Shown piece by piece: positions 24,801 through 37,400 of a stretch of 64,000 nt of DNA. The first letter of the stretch is position 1; every line of letters starts with the position of its first letter. The DNA lies in NCBI GenBank assembly GCA_900239685.1, contig OENT01000060.1:83495-147494 (forward strand), given 5' to 3'. This DNA comes from Rotaria macrura (Eukaryota > Rotifera > Eurotatoria > Philodinida > Philodinidae). Made by a program: the position numbers and the translations under genes. The notes under the pieces were generated by a model. It worked only from the letters and a program-made list of their open reading frames with translations, was not told the origin of the DNA and made no database searches.

Positions 24801-27800
24801 TAATACGTCCCATATCCATACCTAACGAACCACGTTCAATTTATCATTATCTTCGACATATATGTACACAACTAGAAGCTTGTCCAAATCTATTAAGTAT
24901 TATACGTATTGACAATGATTGTCCAGAAAAATGTCATATATTAGCAAATACTTTTGGTATGTTGATCAACGATGAAGAATAGTAGTTTTTTTTTTGTTCG
25001 GACGTTTCTGTTCTTGAAAACGTTCATCAACGGGGAATACATTTTGCCTTTAGTTTTGAATGAATAATAATATTAATTCACACAATAAGTTCGCTAGAGA
25101 TACATATATGATTGTTAGATACCATTCTAATTCATGTCATACTTCAGATGATATCACGATGAGATCGAGAGAAGTTTTACAAGATTCAAACTCATCAGAG
25201 ATTATGATCAAGTGACATGAAGTTTTCAGTGACCAGAGAATCACGCAAATTGACATCAGCCGATGGAATTCACAAGAAGATAGAGCGATTTGAGTTTTAG
25301 TATTTTTAGTAAAATAATTCAAAAGCAACATTTCGATCTATCATGTGATCAGCGTACATTTCTAATGATAAATAGAATATTGTGAGAGAGGATGTCAATC
25401 AAAAGAACGAGACTTCTTTTTTGCTCGAGTTATTGAATATATTGTAAAGGTCATTAGATGTCTGAATCAACAAAATCAAGTTAAGGTCGAATTTTCCGGT
25501 GACTAGTTCTAAAAATGATTGAATAATTCAACATATATTCATCTAGTTATTTCATTAGTTAAAATTTTACTCATACAGTGATAAAGAATACGATCAACGT
25601 CTATGAAGTTTGTCTTATTCTCATCAAGATCTATTCATCGCTAGGATGTGAAGTCGAATGATGTGCAACAGTTGTCCAGATTATTTTGTCTGTGATTGAA
25701 CTAGCATCTGAAAGAGCCAAGTCGACGTTTTAAAAGAAATTTCATACAGACATGTAACTTCATTTACCTATCGTGACCTGAAAAATAGTCTCTAAGCTTA
25801 GACATAACCGACAGTATGTCAGACAATCAATTTTCAACGCCAACAACAAATGAATCTTTTTCTGATTACAAAATTAACACTAGACACACTAATTATTCTT
25901 TTAAAATGTATCCTATATGTATTATCTGTTTCGATTTTGATTTCTATATCATTGTAAGTATCAATAATATGTGTCCATTTTCAAATAAAGCCTTGTATTC
26001 AAACATTGCGCTTTTTGTCCTATAAATGAATTCTTTGTTTCGATACGTATAATGAATGCATATACTTTTTGAATAGCATTTTCTACACATTCAAAACATA
26101 AACGTCCTCAACTTCGTGCTGCACAAAATCGATATCGAAAACAGAAATCTCTTTTATGTCATTTAAAAAACACTCCAATACCTTCAAATGTATCAAGTCC
26201 TGCTGTTGAAGAATTACCATCGACAGAAATTCCGACCACAATCACCAATACGCATGAAATATTACCACCAATCACATTACCAGTCCCACTACCTGGTAGT
26301 GATAGACAAACACGTGGTTTTCGCGTTCATATTGAACGTAAAACACATAAGGTTACGAGAACGAATAAAAACAAAAAAGAAATCGAACCCGACGATAATA
26401 CATCCATAGTTACTGTTAAACAAGAACCAGTCGAAATAAATAACAATACGTTCGAAGTAATATCAACAACGAATAACTCGATCAAAGGTTTGTCGCACTA
26501 TGAATGTTTTCTATCGTGTTAATATTGTGATGATATATTTTAGAATCTAAGCGTTCAAATGCATCAAAGAAAAAACGTCCAATTTCACCTTCAACTGTTA
26601 ATCGATCGGCTTCGCCTGTAACATTAAATATTTTATCTTCGAACTCCAATCCGTCGTCTCCGTCAAATAGAAATAAGAAGAAACGTACTAATCTAGCGAA
26701 TACTCAAGCAGTAGATGATGTAAATAATGGGTCGAGTGTTATTTCGGCAAAGATTGAAAGTCAAATTTCATCACCATTCATTCGACCTCTTCAACAATAT
26801 ACTATTCCACCACCGATTGATCCACGAAATCCAGTTACATGGAATGTTAATGATGTTTGCTGGTATTTAAATGAATCTGGTTGTTCATTTGCATTGAAAA
26901 CAATCAAAGAACAAGTAATGCAACACAGTTGGATGTTGATAAAAGTTCTTCAAAAAAAAAATTTCACTTCATTCTTCATTTGCCATAAATCTGTTCATTT
27001 TTCGTTTAGATCCTTACTAACTTGCGTTCAAAGATAGTAGTTATCGTTCAATAAGAAATGAAGATTTACAGAGTTATTCGATAGTTTTGCATTTTTTGGG
27101 TCTTCACTGTGAAATCATTAGAATAGTTTCGTGTAGAAGTTTCAGTTTATGTAAACTCGTCTTTGTAATTGTAAGCAACTATTTTTAGTTGTGAACAGTA
27201 ACTACGAATGTGAAGAATATCTCAAATGACTAAAGAAATTACGATTGTCTATTACATATGATTAGTTCTATTGAGATGTTGACTCTTCTAAGTGACTTAT
27301 GAATTGAAATCGTAGCACAGATGATGGTCTTCATGATATGAGTCTGTTCAAAACAAAATTGATAAATCTCCGATCTTATATGTCTGAGACAAATATCGGA
27401 TTTTATGTAGAGCGATTTTTCTATCAATTAAAAATCGTTCGATCGAAAATTCCTAGCTTTTGTTTCGCCAAAGTTCTTAGATTAAATTTCTATGAGGGAA
27501 TTTTATCAATAAAATTTAGTTTCATTCTATTGTAAATTCATCTTAAAAGTGAATGTCTTATTAAAAGATGAAGGTCTATACATATCTACTGAGTTATATC
27601 CTAGGCTATCACTCGTTAGAGTCTGATTCAGTATATGTTTAAAATTTTCGAATCATTTATTAGCCTTTCGTTGAAGATTTCGAAAAATAATTAGTTTGTC
27701 GATAGTATCAACTGATAATCACTGCGAAAAAAGTATAATCCATCTCTAAAAACATACTAGACTATCGAGATCAACTCTTGTAGCAATTACGATTTGCTCT

Positions 27801-28144
27801 TTTTTTCTTTGAAAACTACTGTTTCGTGCTATTCAAATTAGAATATGTTTATTTCAATAGAGTGAAAGCTAAAGTGAAAATTTTTGTTTTGATAAACTTT
27901 TGCATCATTCTTTGTTCTTTTAACTATACAATCTGTATTTCTTTTTAACTACATAAAAAAGGAAATCGACGGTGCTGCTCTTCTTTTACTTGATGATTTA
28001 AATACTGTTCAAGATTTATTAGAATTCAAATTAGGTCCAGCCGTTAAATTTTGCCATGTCGTCGAACAACTTCGTACACAAGTTATTGATACATTTCATT
28101 CATCACCATCATTAAAAACATCGTCCCGTTTATCTACCAATTAA
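21857..28144 (+). CDS. Sfmbt: Sfmbt-type Polycomb protein (4 MBT repeats, SLED, SAM)
   Basis: Chromatin reader of the PhoRC/Polycomb type, expected in the nucleus. Seven exons: 21857-22272, 22354-22876, 23331-24340, 24487-24956, 26077-26487, 26544-26914, 27962-28144. All phases close, giving 1127 aa. An acidic and Ser-rich N-terminus precedes MBT1 (about 160-265, ending HPIGWCKENSK), MBT2 (about 315-405, HFIGWTSS), MBT3 (about 430-520, HILPAHWAAEHKL) and MBT4 (about 530-640, FPIGWANFNG). A SLED domain follows (about 665-720; YVNIQCFCGPHFCSSRLARI, FGPGPYRHVL), then a basic disordered linker with KKKRP and KKKR runs. A C-terminal SAM domain (about 1040-1105; TWNVNDVCWYL, IDGAALLLLDDL) completes the architecture of Sfmbt. 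No FCS zinc finger, present in fly Sfmbt, is seen. Introns 4 and 6 exceed 1 kb, unlike the others. A TTTTTCAG acceptor at 21823 precedes the ATG by 33 bp. SAM and SLED give homomer and DNA contacts in relatives. Confidence 0.93.
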
Positions 28145-28340
28145 TCTTTTTCTCTTGTCTTCTCTCTTTCAAACAGTGTTAATATCTTTCTCCGTGTTTC
28201 ATATCTATATATATATGTATAAGAGCTATAATTTTTTGTGTGCAAATTTTCAATTGTTCTGTATGTGACAATGAGAAAACAAAAAAGAAACACCAGATTC
28301 ATTTCTGCTGTTTTGATTGATATTTAACAATCGGAAAATT

Positions 28341-28345
28341 TTTAG
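28341..28345 (+). promoter_or_regulatory. Candidate trans-splice acceptor directly before PYM
   Basis: TTTTTAG ends at 28345 and the ATG of PYM starts at the next base. No upstream PYM exon is visible, and the Sfmbt stop codon is only about 200 bp away. This is what a spliced-leader acceptor looks like; spliced-leader trans-splicing is known in rotifers. It remains an inference. Confidence 0.5.
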
Positions 28346-28888
28346 ATGTCTGCTAAACCTTCGACACCGGCAGCAAAAATGAGCGCACGTGGTGAAGCGT
28401 ATGAACGTGCAAATGTAGTCCGTGATCCAGTTACAGGCGAATCATTTATACCTGGTTCACAACGACCTGATGGTACATGGAGAAAGCCGATACGTGTTCG
28501 TTCTGATTATATTCCTCAAGATGAAATGCCTGTGTATCAATCGATGGGACAACAAACACAAAATGAAATAAAGAAACGTATTGAAAATGGAAATCTTATT
28601 CCGGGTTTAGTTTTAACAGATGAAGAGAAAGCTCTACGGGCAAAACAAAAAGAAAAAGAAGAAAAAAAATTAAGAAGCCAAATGGCTAAATTAACGACCC
28701 GAACACCTGAAGAAGAAAAAGAGAAAGAAATTAAGAAAATGCAAAAATTATTAAAAGAAATTCATGCTCTCGAAAAACGCTATGAACAAGATCAAACAAG
28801 TTTAGATAAAGATCAAATAGCAAAAATGAATAGAAAAGATGAAATTGAGAAAAAACTTCAAGAATTAAATGATGAAGATCTTGAATAA
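28346..28888 (+). CDS. PYM1: PYM (partner of Y14 and Mago), exon junction complex disassembly factor
   Basis: PYM releases the exon junction complex from spliced mRNA on the translating ribosome by binding the Y14-Mago dimer. It is a single exon of 180 aa; human PYM1 is about 204. The N-terminal Mago/Y14-binding WIBG domain is clear at about residues 31-67: [18 protein letters not shown] and [12 protein letters not shown]. The rest is a Lys/Glu-rich coiled-coil region, with a C-terminal helix ([14 protein letters not shown]) resembling the ribosome-binding tail of PYM. Compared with human PYM1, about 25 extra residues precede the WIBG core. A second in-frame Met lies at codon 12. An AATAAA polyadenylation-type motif (28884-28889) overlaps the stop codon. 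The gene sits between Sfmbt (about 200 bp before) and TMEM216 (95 bp after) on the same strand. Confidence 0.94.
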   Translation: MSAKPSTPAAKMSARGEAYERANVVRDPVTGESFIPGSQRPDGTWRKPIRVRSDYIPQDEMPVYQSMGQQTQNEIKKRIENGNLIPGLVLTDEEKALRAKQKEKEEKKLRSQMAKLTTRTPEEEKEKEIKKMQKLLKEIHALEKRYEQDQTSLDKDQIAKMNRKDEIEKKLQELNDEDLE

Positions 28889-28970
28889 AAAGTGAAAATC
28901 AGCAACATCTTTCTTTTCGTGCTTATTTTTGACATCCGTATTCTGTTATAAAGGTGATCGCGTATTTGTC

Positions 28971-28977
28971 TTTTTAG
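28971..28977 (+). promoter_or_regulatory. Candidate trans-splice acceptor before TMEM216
   Basis: CTTTTTAG ends at 28977, six bases before the TMEM216 ATG (28984) and less than 90 bp after the PYM stop codon. The gap is too short for an ordinary promoter and 5' exon, so a spliced-leader acceptor is the simplest reading. Confidence 0.5.
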
Positions 28978-28983
28978 ATAAAA

Positions 28984-30600
28984 ATGAGTGAACAAAGATC
29001 TTTTAAGACACGTGTTAGTGATGAAAATTCAATTGTTCGATCATCAATTCCATTACAAGTATTATGTAATATTCATCGACCTATTATTTTTCTTGTAAGA
29101 TTTTATCTAATTCTAACATAGAAATTATTAAGTCAGTCGATCAGTTACAAAATGTTCTGATATAGAATCGTATAGTTTGACTAGAAATCGTGTTCACTCA
29201 GTTGTGATCATCAAGAACACTTCGAACTTGATAGATATAGGAAAATTAAAAGTATGCGACGAAGAATTATATAGAAGGCAAAAACGTTCATCTATCGAGT
29301 GACAAGTGGTTCATTAACGTCTTACCATTAAGTAGTTTCCAATGTCGTCATTTCTATTTAACGAATAGCATTGAACAAAAAATAAAGTTTCTAATGTTTT
29401 CAAATTATTATAATCAATGTATCATCGTAATCAACACAATTCGAAATAACTGACTAGAGTAATTTCGAGTGAGACTAGGAGATATTCATTTAGAATAATT
29501 CATAAAATTTTCTTTTTCGTCGCCTTCGATGAAGTAGTTACTTAGTTACTGTGAAGAGTTTCTTATGGGAGACAATATTTCATGTTTAAATATCATTTGA
29601 TTTTATATCATGACGAGAGAGATGTAGATTCGGAATGAGACGTAGACAAACTTCAAAGAATGTCGAACTATAATTATTGTTGACAATCTCTTTATCACAT
29701 GTTTTCTTTTAACAATCATCATCCTTGATTTTGAATTCTTTGCAATTTCATGTGGACATAGATGCTGATCAGTCAAACTTTTATACAACTACCGATAAAA
29801 GAAAACAAAACTATAGTTTTTGATTTTATGCGTGTTACTTGATAATTAATCAACATAGGTTATGTTGATTGTTCGCGTTCTCTGTATGAAAGTACAAATT
29901 ATAAAAGTACGCGTGATCTATGACGTATGTCTATTTTCTTTCTAAATTGAAGAATGATTTCGATATGTATGAAAGTGAATGTTTATCATTGAAAAAAAGG
30001 ATTCATTATCTATGCAGCAATAGTTGAAGATATCAAAGACCGAAACGAATAGAAAAATCGCAATTCGATTCGTTTTCGGTCTCAGGAAGATATATTTTAA
30101 CCCTAAACGCGCAAGCGTTCATGTAAAACTAAGCGAGTAATTAACAATGCAGATTGCTGTTTTTCTTTTCGTCAATAAAATAGTTGCGTTTCATTGTATT
30201 CTTTCCATAGAACTAATTATTTCCTTCATGATTCTAGTGGTTTGTCGCTGAAATTTTAATATTTGTATGGAAAGGTATTATTGGATGGCCATCCAATTGG
30301 ACAATATATGGTTTTGAAATCTTCGCATTATGTCTAACATTAACACTCGAATACATTCGTTTAGAATTAATAGTATATGCAAATCTAACTGAAAAATTAT
30401 TTCATTCAATATGCGGTTTAATATTATCATTAATATCAATTGTTACAATACTCTATTGGACAATATGGCAATGGCTTGTATTAAAACTAGAATTTGTTCT
30501 TGGTTGCAGTCAACTTGGCTTTTGTGCATGTGAAACAATTCTAGTTATAACGGCAATTATGTCATTTTGTAAGAAACCACCTAAAGAAAAGACAAGTTAA
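28984..30600 (+). CDS. TMEM216: TMEM216/TMEM80-family ciliary transition-zone membrane protein
   Basis: Tetraspan protein of the MKS module at the base of cilia, where relatives help gate entry of membrane proteins. Two exons, 28984-29094 and 30238-30600, give 157 aa; human TMEM216 is about 145. The family start motif SSIPLQVL is at residues about 26-33. Hydrophobic segments lie at about 38-54, 58-76, 91-112 and 123-143. Family-like landmarks are FVWKGIIGWP after helix 1, LEYIRL near 74-79 with NLTEK following, and LVLKLEFVLG between helices 3 and 4. The intron (29095-30237, 1143 bp) is much longer than most in the window and holds a short hairpin element at 30029-30093. TMEM216 and TMEM80 cannot be told apart with certainty; TMEM17 fits less well. 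Confidence 0.82.
30029..30093. repeat. Short hairpin element, GACCGAAACGAAT family (copy 1)
   Basis: AAGACCGAAACGAAT (about 30037-30050) faces ATTCGTTTTCGGTCTC (about 30068-30083) around a loop with AGAAAAATCGCA. It is a 65-bp inverted repeat inside the TMEM216 intron. The same left arm, including AGAAAAATC, recurs at 32561-32600, and the same right arm at 33591-33610. Confidence 0.75.
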
Positions 30601-31432
30601 ACTGATTGTATCAGTATTGAATTTAACATTCCTTATGTGATAAACATATATCCGTCCAAAATCGTCTGTTTTGTCCTGCGTTTATCTTTTTCTACTAATT
30701 GAAGTTGCAGTGTTTCTTATGTAATATGTTCATTAGAACGAAATAATTTTGTGTTTTTGTTTGTTTGTTTGATCATTTGATAAAAATATACAATCTCTTT
30801 CTCTTCTTTTTTCTTAGGGGAATGAAAAATATGCTTCGAATTTTATTTCATTTTTTAGAGGATAGATCAACAGTTCAAAAGAGAACCGAGGAATAGATTA
30901 ACATAGACTCGATATTAGATGAGTATTTTTTGAATGAAGATTTTATTTACAAATAAAGTCAAATTATAAAACAGATTTAATTCATATCATACTTACATAC
31001 ATATGTATCCTATGATTATTAACTATTGGAAAATATATTGAATCGAAATTAAGTTTTTAAATCATCGAGTCAAATTCTTAGTGGCACCATAATAAGAGAG
31101 AAAATTGATGTAACTTGTATACTTGACAATGGCAAGTACTAGTAACCCTTGACGTTTTTCGTAATTAAAATAGCAAATGGCAATAAGCAACATTGTTTTT
31201 GACATCTATCATACTTGCAAAAAGAAACATGGGTTACAATGCTAGTTGATATCAATTATGTATCAAATGAATCACAAGCTTTCGTAAAACTTGTTAAGAT
31301 TTTTAAAATTTATATTGAATATATTCAAGAATTTTTAGCAATATGTGAAAATATTTTGCCTAAACAAGGGTATCGTCCATCGAAGTTAAATCTTAATGTT
31401 TATAGTTTTAGAGAAATAAAATCTATATAGAG
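30601..31432. other. Intergenic region between TMEM216 and the two-pore channel
   Basis: No supported exon. An open frame at 31215-31430 ends just before the channel ATG and has no family motif. AG acceptors preceded by T/A-rich sequence lie shortly before the channel start (TTTATAG, TTTTAG, CTATATAG), so 5' leader splicing is possible. Confidence 0.45.
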
Positions 31433-34400
31433 ATGTCAGATATAATAGTCGATAATTCACGTAATGGTGTTCGTGAATCATGGTCCCAACGACATCTTAT
31501 TCAAGCGACCGTTTTAATTGAAGATGCATATGCATTTCGTTCAATAGAACATAAATTATCATCAATAAATATATTGAAACTTTATCGTTTATATTGGTCG
31601 AAATGGACTCAAAACTTCTTAACATTAATTGTATCATGTCAATTGCTTCTTATATTTGTGCAATATCCATCATCATTGAGTCGAACATCAGACTTACGGA
31701 AAGAACGAATACGATTGACATTACCGTGTTCAATACAAATAATTGTTGAAATTTTATGTTTGATGATTTTCTATGTTGATGCTATCATTCGTGTAAAGTC
31801 GATTTCCTTGTACGAAATTATTTATTCTCTTCTAATTTAGGTTTATCTAATCGGTTTACAACATGCTCGTAAAAAACCTTGGATCATATCGTACTTTATT
31901 ATAACAACAATATCAATCATTGATCTTATTATCTCAATGAATTTAGGTTGTGAAAGAAAAGTAAGATTGAAGAGTAACTATACGATTTATATTACAGTAA
32001 ATCCTTTCTTACGTGAATACAATTGCGACTTTTAAAAAGTGATCAGTTTTGAGAAGTTTCATACATTTCGTTTTTATATATTAGACATGCTTCAAGTGAA
32101 AATATTGTATTTTTCAACTAATTTACGTTTTAGGATTAACAAAAAGCTGTTCGAAAACCTTTTGTTACTAGTTTTTCCTCGGTGTGAAAATATCTCAGAA
32201 GAGTCAAAAACAATTGATTCGAACTAGAAATGTGTGCACTTTCGGAATATAGATGCAGAAAATGTTGTATGTATTATTGAACGAAAGAAGTGAGAGAATC
32301 TGTGAAAGGCTTGAAAAATTTGTTTTGGATGCAAAAATTTTCCTGCTCTTGTTCGCATGTTCACTATGGGGATCAGAAATTCAGAGTTGCAACTTGTGTG
32401 AAATGTATCAAATTATAGAGCAAAATCTACTCTAAAAACATGTACTACTCCACCAAGAGATTTTCTTTTCTTATGGCACTCACAGTGACGCACCAAAAGG
32501 GGGGATCAATCCCGCCCCCCCCCAAATCATTGATACTTTATTTTTTCCTGTTATCAACATCAGAGACCGAAACGAATAGAAAAATCTCGATTCGATCCGA
32601 TCCCATTCGGCTCATACATAACAGAAGTTCGCAGCATTGTTTATAGAGCATTTGTGCAGCCATGACAAGCATCATCTGCCTCGACGGATGGTTTTCTTTT
32701 CTTTTGCTTCTAAGTGTATTTCGCAAAGAATAATCATAATACAAAAACAGATTAGACAAGGAAAAATTAATTTCATAACAAAAACGAGATTCAGTATGGG
32801 TGCATCTAAAAGTTCTAACCAAGGGAAAGAGCTGTCTTGTCGATTTTTCGAAATGTACTTCCAATCCACATATGCACCCACATTTTCTTGAATTTTCTGA
32901 GAATGCGGAAATCTTCCGCTTATTGCAAACGTTTTAGTAACAATACCAAGGATTTTTTTAATCTATGAGTTAATTTTTGTCATGATTTTCAACTAGCATA
33001 GATCTTTTAGGTCTTTGCAGCTTACTTTGGATTTCGTCGGATGCCAATGATTTTCTCCCAAGTTTTCGAAAATAATAATCACTATGGGAGCTGTTCTCTT
33101 GAATTCGGGTCACACAGAATTGGTCTGAATGTTTTAGTATACATATGGGATTTTAAAAGCAATAAAAATCTCAGCTTTAAACCACGGATTCTATCAGTAC
33201 GAATCTGCAAGCGCACGTGTAAGTAGCTGAGCAATATTAAGGCTATACACAAAAAAATTGCCATGAAGTAGAGACAAACTATAGTAGAAACAGAATTATC
33301 AATCACTGTTACTTCCGACTGAGTTAATAAAGATAATGGTGTTTACTTTCGAGAAGTCAAACCTCGAACTTTGTTGCATAATAATTTTTCCAGCAGCGAT
33401 GAACTGCTACTCAGTAGTAGTATTGCAGCAAAGTATTGCAACGACAGGACATATAACGCGAAAAATATTTGAAAATGACACTCAGTGCTGCGATTCGGAA
33501 GTGAAACCGAATAGACACCTCCGATTCGATTCGATTCGATTCGATTCGGGTTGAGTCGAATCGAATCGAATCAAATCATCCGACAATTCAATTCGTTTTC
33601 GGTCTCTGATAAAGACATTGATGAAAAACTGAATATCGATAGTATCATTGATGAATTCGCTACATCAATACATTGAATAAGTTTTACAAATTAACCTATT
33701 TGATTGTCTTCCCTAACAAATATTTATGTATTGTTTGAACCAGAATAAATTCGAAACTATTGATCACAGACAAAGAATGTTATCAGATAATATCCAAAAA
33801 CTTTGGTCCCCCCCCCCAAACAAAAATCCTGGTTGCGTGCCTGGACACTCACTTTTTGATCGAACCGTGCACGATGTAGAAAGTAGTGCCTGACAAAGTT
33901 CTTTACAGTTTTACTTGTTTAAAAGCTACATTTTAGTTCGATAGATAGACAATTTTGTACAGATTTGACTGCTCTACAAAATGACATGACTCAACCGGTT
34001 TTAACAAGTTTAAAAAAGAACTTACATGAGTACTATAGATGTGTTCGTTCAACTCATAAAGCAATCTTTCGGACGTTCAATTATGCTCTCTCTATCTTTG
34101 TGTAAAAACAAATAAAAAATCGCTGAACCCATGTTTGAAAAGAACACAGATTTCCGGTCCGAAATATTAGTTTTTCACTCATCTAAAATACTTTCCAGTG
34201 GGCCGGAAATTGAACAAAATATGGTTCAGAAACTTTTCGGTAATCCGCAATAATTAGCAATAAGGATTATACAAGCAGTGTCCATGTTCGTAATAGAGTG
34301 ATACTCATCTACCAGAGTTGTATTCCTAGATAACTCTGGGAGACCTAGAGTTTTGTCAAAATCAGAAATATTCACCGATAGAAATGTCATCGTATCCTTG

Positions 34401-37400
34401 GTTTTTTCTTATTTAGACAATTAATATTCGATATCTATTTCGTCCATTTTATATGGCCATCATATCACAAGAGATGAAAAAAGTTCTTAATAGTCTACGA
34501 AAATCATTCTTACAAATTCTTAGGTAATTATGAAAATTCATTATTAGATTTTAATTGACACAATCAACTATTATTTTTTCAGTGTTACACTTCTTCTTGG
34601 AATTCATATTTATTTTTTTTCTGTCATTGGAATGATTCTATTTCCACCTGTGAAAGTAATTAATCATTATCTACGTTCACAATAGACAAAACGAAATTCT
34701 CATTTGTTTTTTGTCTCGTAAGGAAAAAGATACACCAAACAATCGAAGTGATGAAGGAACAAAGTATTTTCCAGATTTTCCTGATGCACTACTCAATCTA
34801 ATCGTTCTTTTAACAACTGCAAATAATCCGGATGGTAAAATGCATTTTCTCAACCAAATATTCTTTATGATTTCATTTTCTATTCTATTCTATTGTCTAG
34901 TAACATTACCAGCGTATTCGAAAAATCGATTGTACATTATCTATTTTGCCATTTTTCTCACAATCGGTAAGAATCTTCTTTGTTTGTACAGTACTAACGA
35001 ATCGTGTAAGGGGAAGCAACTGATTGAAATTCAATCAACCATGGTATCAATGTTCTCGATAAAATATAATTGGCATTCTGTTGAATGATGAAGACTAACG
35101 TTAGTAGGACATACAACTGCAGTTCATTATCTGATAGTGAAATACCCGAAAGCAATCGATGGCAATCAACTGTTTTTTTTTGAGTATGGGAATTGATAAG
35201 AACAAAATGATTTTGAGCTTGTCTCTGTATTAACAGAGAAGAAACCTATCCCTTTGTCTGATGGCTTTTCCATTGAGATGATACTCATTCGATGATTTAT
35301 AACCAGGCGAACAAATCTAACTACTGTTTGAATCACGTTTCTAGTGAAACTCAGATTGTGTCGATTTTGAAATTTTTAAGACAGAAACCTTCAATGAGAT
35401 AAATTGATTGTACAAGGTTATTGTCTTTCGTTAGATTTTTAAATCTGAATTGTATAAATGAGATCATTCAGAGTTCATAATATATTAGGATAGGAAATAC
35501 TTGAAATATTACATGCGCACCACATGAACTAATCCAATAGAGAAATTTGTTCATGTACAGTTTCATATCTTGAAATAGATCTTAAACGGTGCTAAGCTTT
35601 CGTCGTACAACACATGAAATGAGTCTTGTCTCAACTGAAAACTCATCGTATTATATCTCATCCCCACACTGAAGAAAAAAAAATCACTTTTCAACAAAAA
35701 TATGAAAATTAAAATACGACTTTGTGAAAATAGATTTACACGGAAAAATTTCTATCTATCTTAGCCAAGTCTTCAAGTGGAAAAAATTTTAAAATCTCTT
35801 TCGTGTTATTCTCAGTTTATACTTGGATGATAGTGCATCCTTAGTTGCTCATGGTAGACTCATCAGATGTAGTCAACTTGTTTTTTCTTTGATAGAGCAT
35901 GGAAAATGCAAGACACGACAGTCTTTTTTTAGGTGAAGTTTTGTTTTGATTACTTATACAAACATTTATAATAAGTGTATCATTTTCTGAACGTTTCTTA
36001 ATCTATGAAAACTGTAATTCTTCCTCTTCGTCTGAATAGTAAGCATTCATAAATAGAGAACTTTGCAGTGCCCGGCATCCTTATAAGCTCTTTCATGCAA
36101 AAATATTAAAGATACTCAATGAGCCTCAACAGAGATGTTTCTTGTTCGAAATGAACTGTCTTCGTCCTATGGTCTTTTTAGCCAATAGCTTCTTCAAGCA
36201 TCGCTTTATAAGACTGATAATTTCACTGTAGTTGTAACATAATCTGAAAATTTCATGCTATTTGAATGTTCCCAGGACAAGTTCATTCTTTGACGTAGGA
36301 GGCGGGGACTTAACAGTACTATCCGAAATATACTCGCGGTTTTTCATGATAAGAGCAATGACCAACGGAAGAACATCAGAATAGGTGAAAAATGTATATT
36401 TTCTGGATAAATTTCGCTTATTGTTCATTTTCATCATTGTTTCAAAGAAGATTACAGTAAACTCCGTCGCTCGTAATACTTATAACTGTTTCACATGAAA
36501 AATTTTAAAACTAACGTCTCTTCATTATACATTTTTTAAACTTATAATCGAAAAAGATCTGTTCTGCATCCTAAAGGAAACTTAATTAATTACCATATTG
36601 AATATTCATAATCAACTTAGATATTTTAGAAGAGAAGGAAAATTTTCACAACATCTTGTTCTCGTTTATTTTTGATCAGCAATATATATGAATATTCATT
36701 TGAGTATTATTGTTTATTATTGTTATTAAGGTCTTTATTGTCTAATGACATTATTCACTGTAATTAAAATGAATACATTCAAAGAATTTTTTACAGTAAG
36801 ATCACTTCGTAGAAATCTTTCGTTTAACATACTATACATTTGCGTGCTTTACTTTAGTCATCAATGCAAAATTCATTATTCCGTCGTCGCTTAGCTGTAC
36901 GTGCTTGTTTTGATGTCTTGTTGGAATGTGAAGTTGTTCCATCGGCACAAGCAACCGATGACTTGACAGCTGCACTCATTACTCGTCAACCGTTTGTATT
37001 TCGAATGAATTCAATTTTCTCTCGATTTCAAATCAATATTTCATGTTAGATCTCGATCAACAGCTCCTATTGTAGTAGTAACACATGTGTTAACTGGTTC
37101 AAATCTACCTGAACTTCATAAACGTGCATTAATTGATGTACGCCACTAGGATTTATCAATATTCATCGATAAGTATTTATTTTCATAGATATTAACACGT
37201 AATAGTGGACATAACAATGAAATTACATGGGAAATATTTTCAACAGCTATGCTATCACTTGATGCTGATTATCCAAAACAGGTGAATCTAAACGAAAACA
37301 AAAACGATCAATTAAATTCGACATAAATATTCTTTATTGTTTTGTAGTCAGTTGAACATCATGAATATTCGGGTATATGGGCATTGATACAATTAATTGG

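Noticed and set aside
25816-26025. Small ATG-led frame inside Sfmbt intron 4
   Set aside because: No acceptor or donor lets it join the Sfmbt chain in phase, and exon 4 to exon 5 already closes without it.
31215-31430. 71-codon open frame just before the two-pore channel
   Set aside because: It ends before the channel ATG in a different frame and has no recognisable motif; at best a leader ORF.
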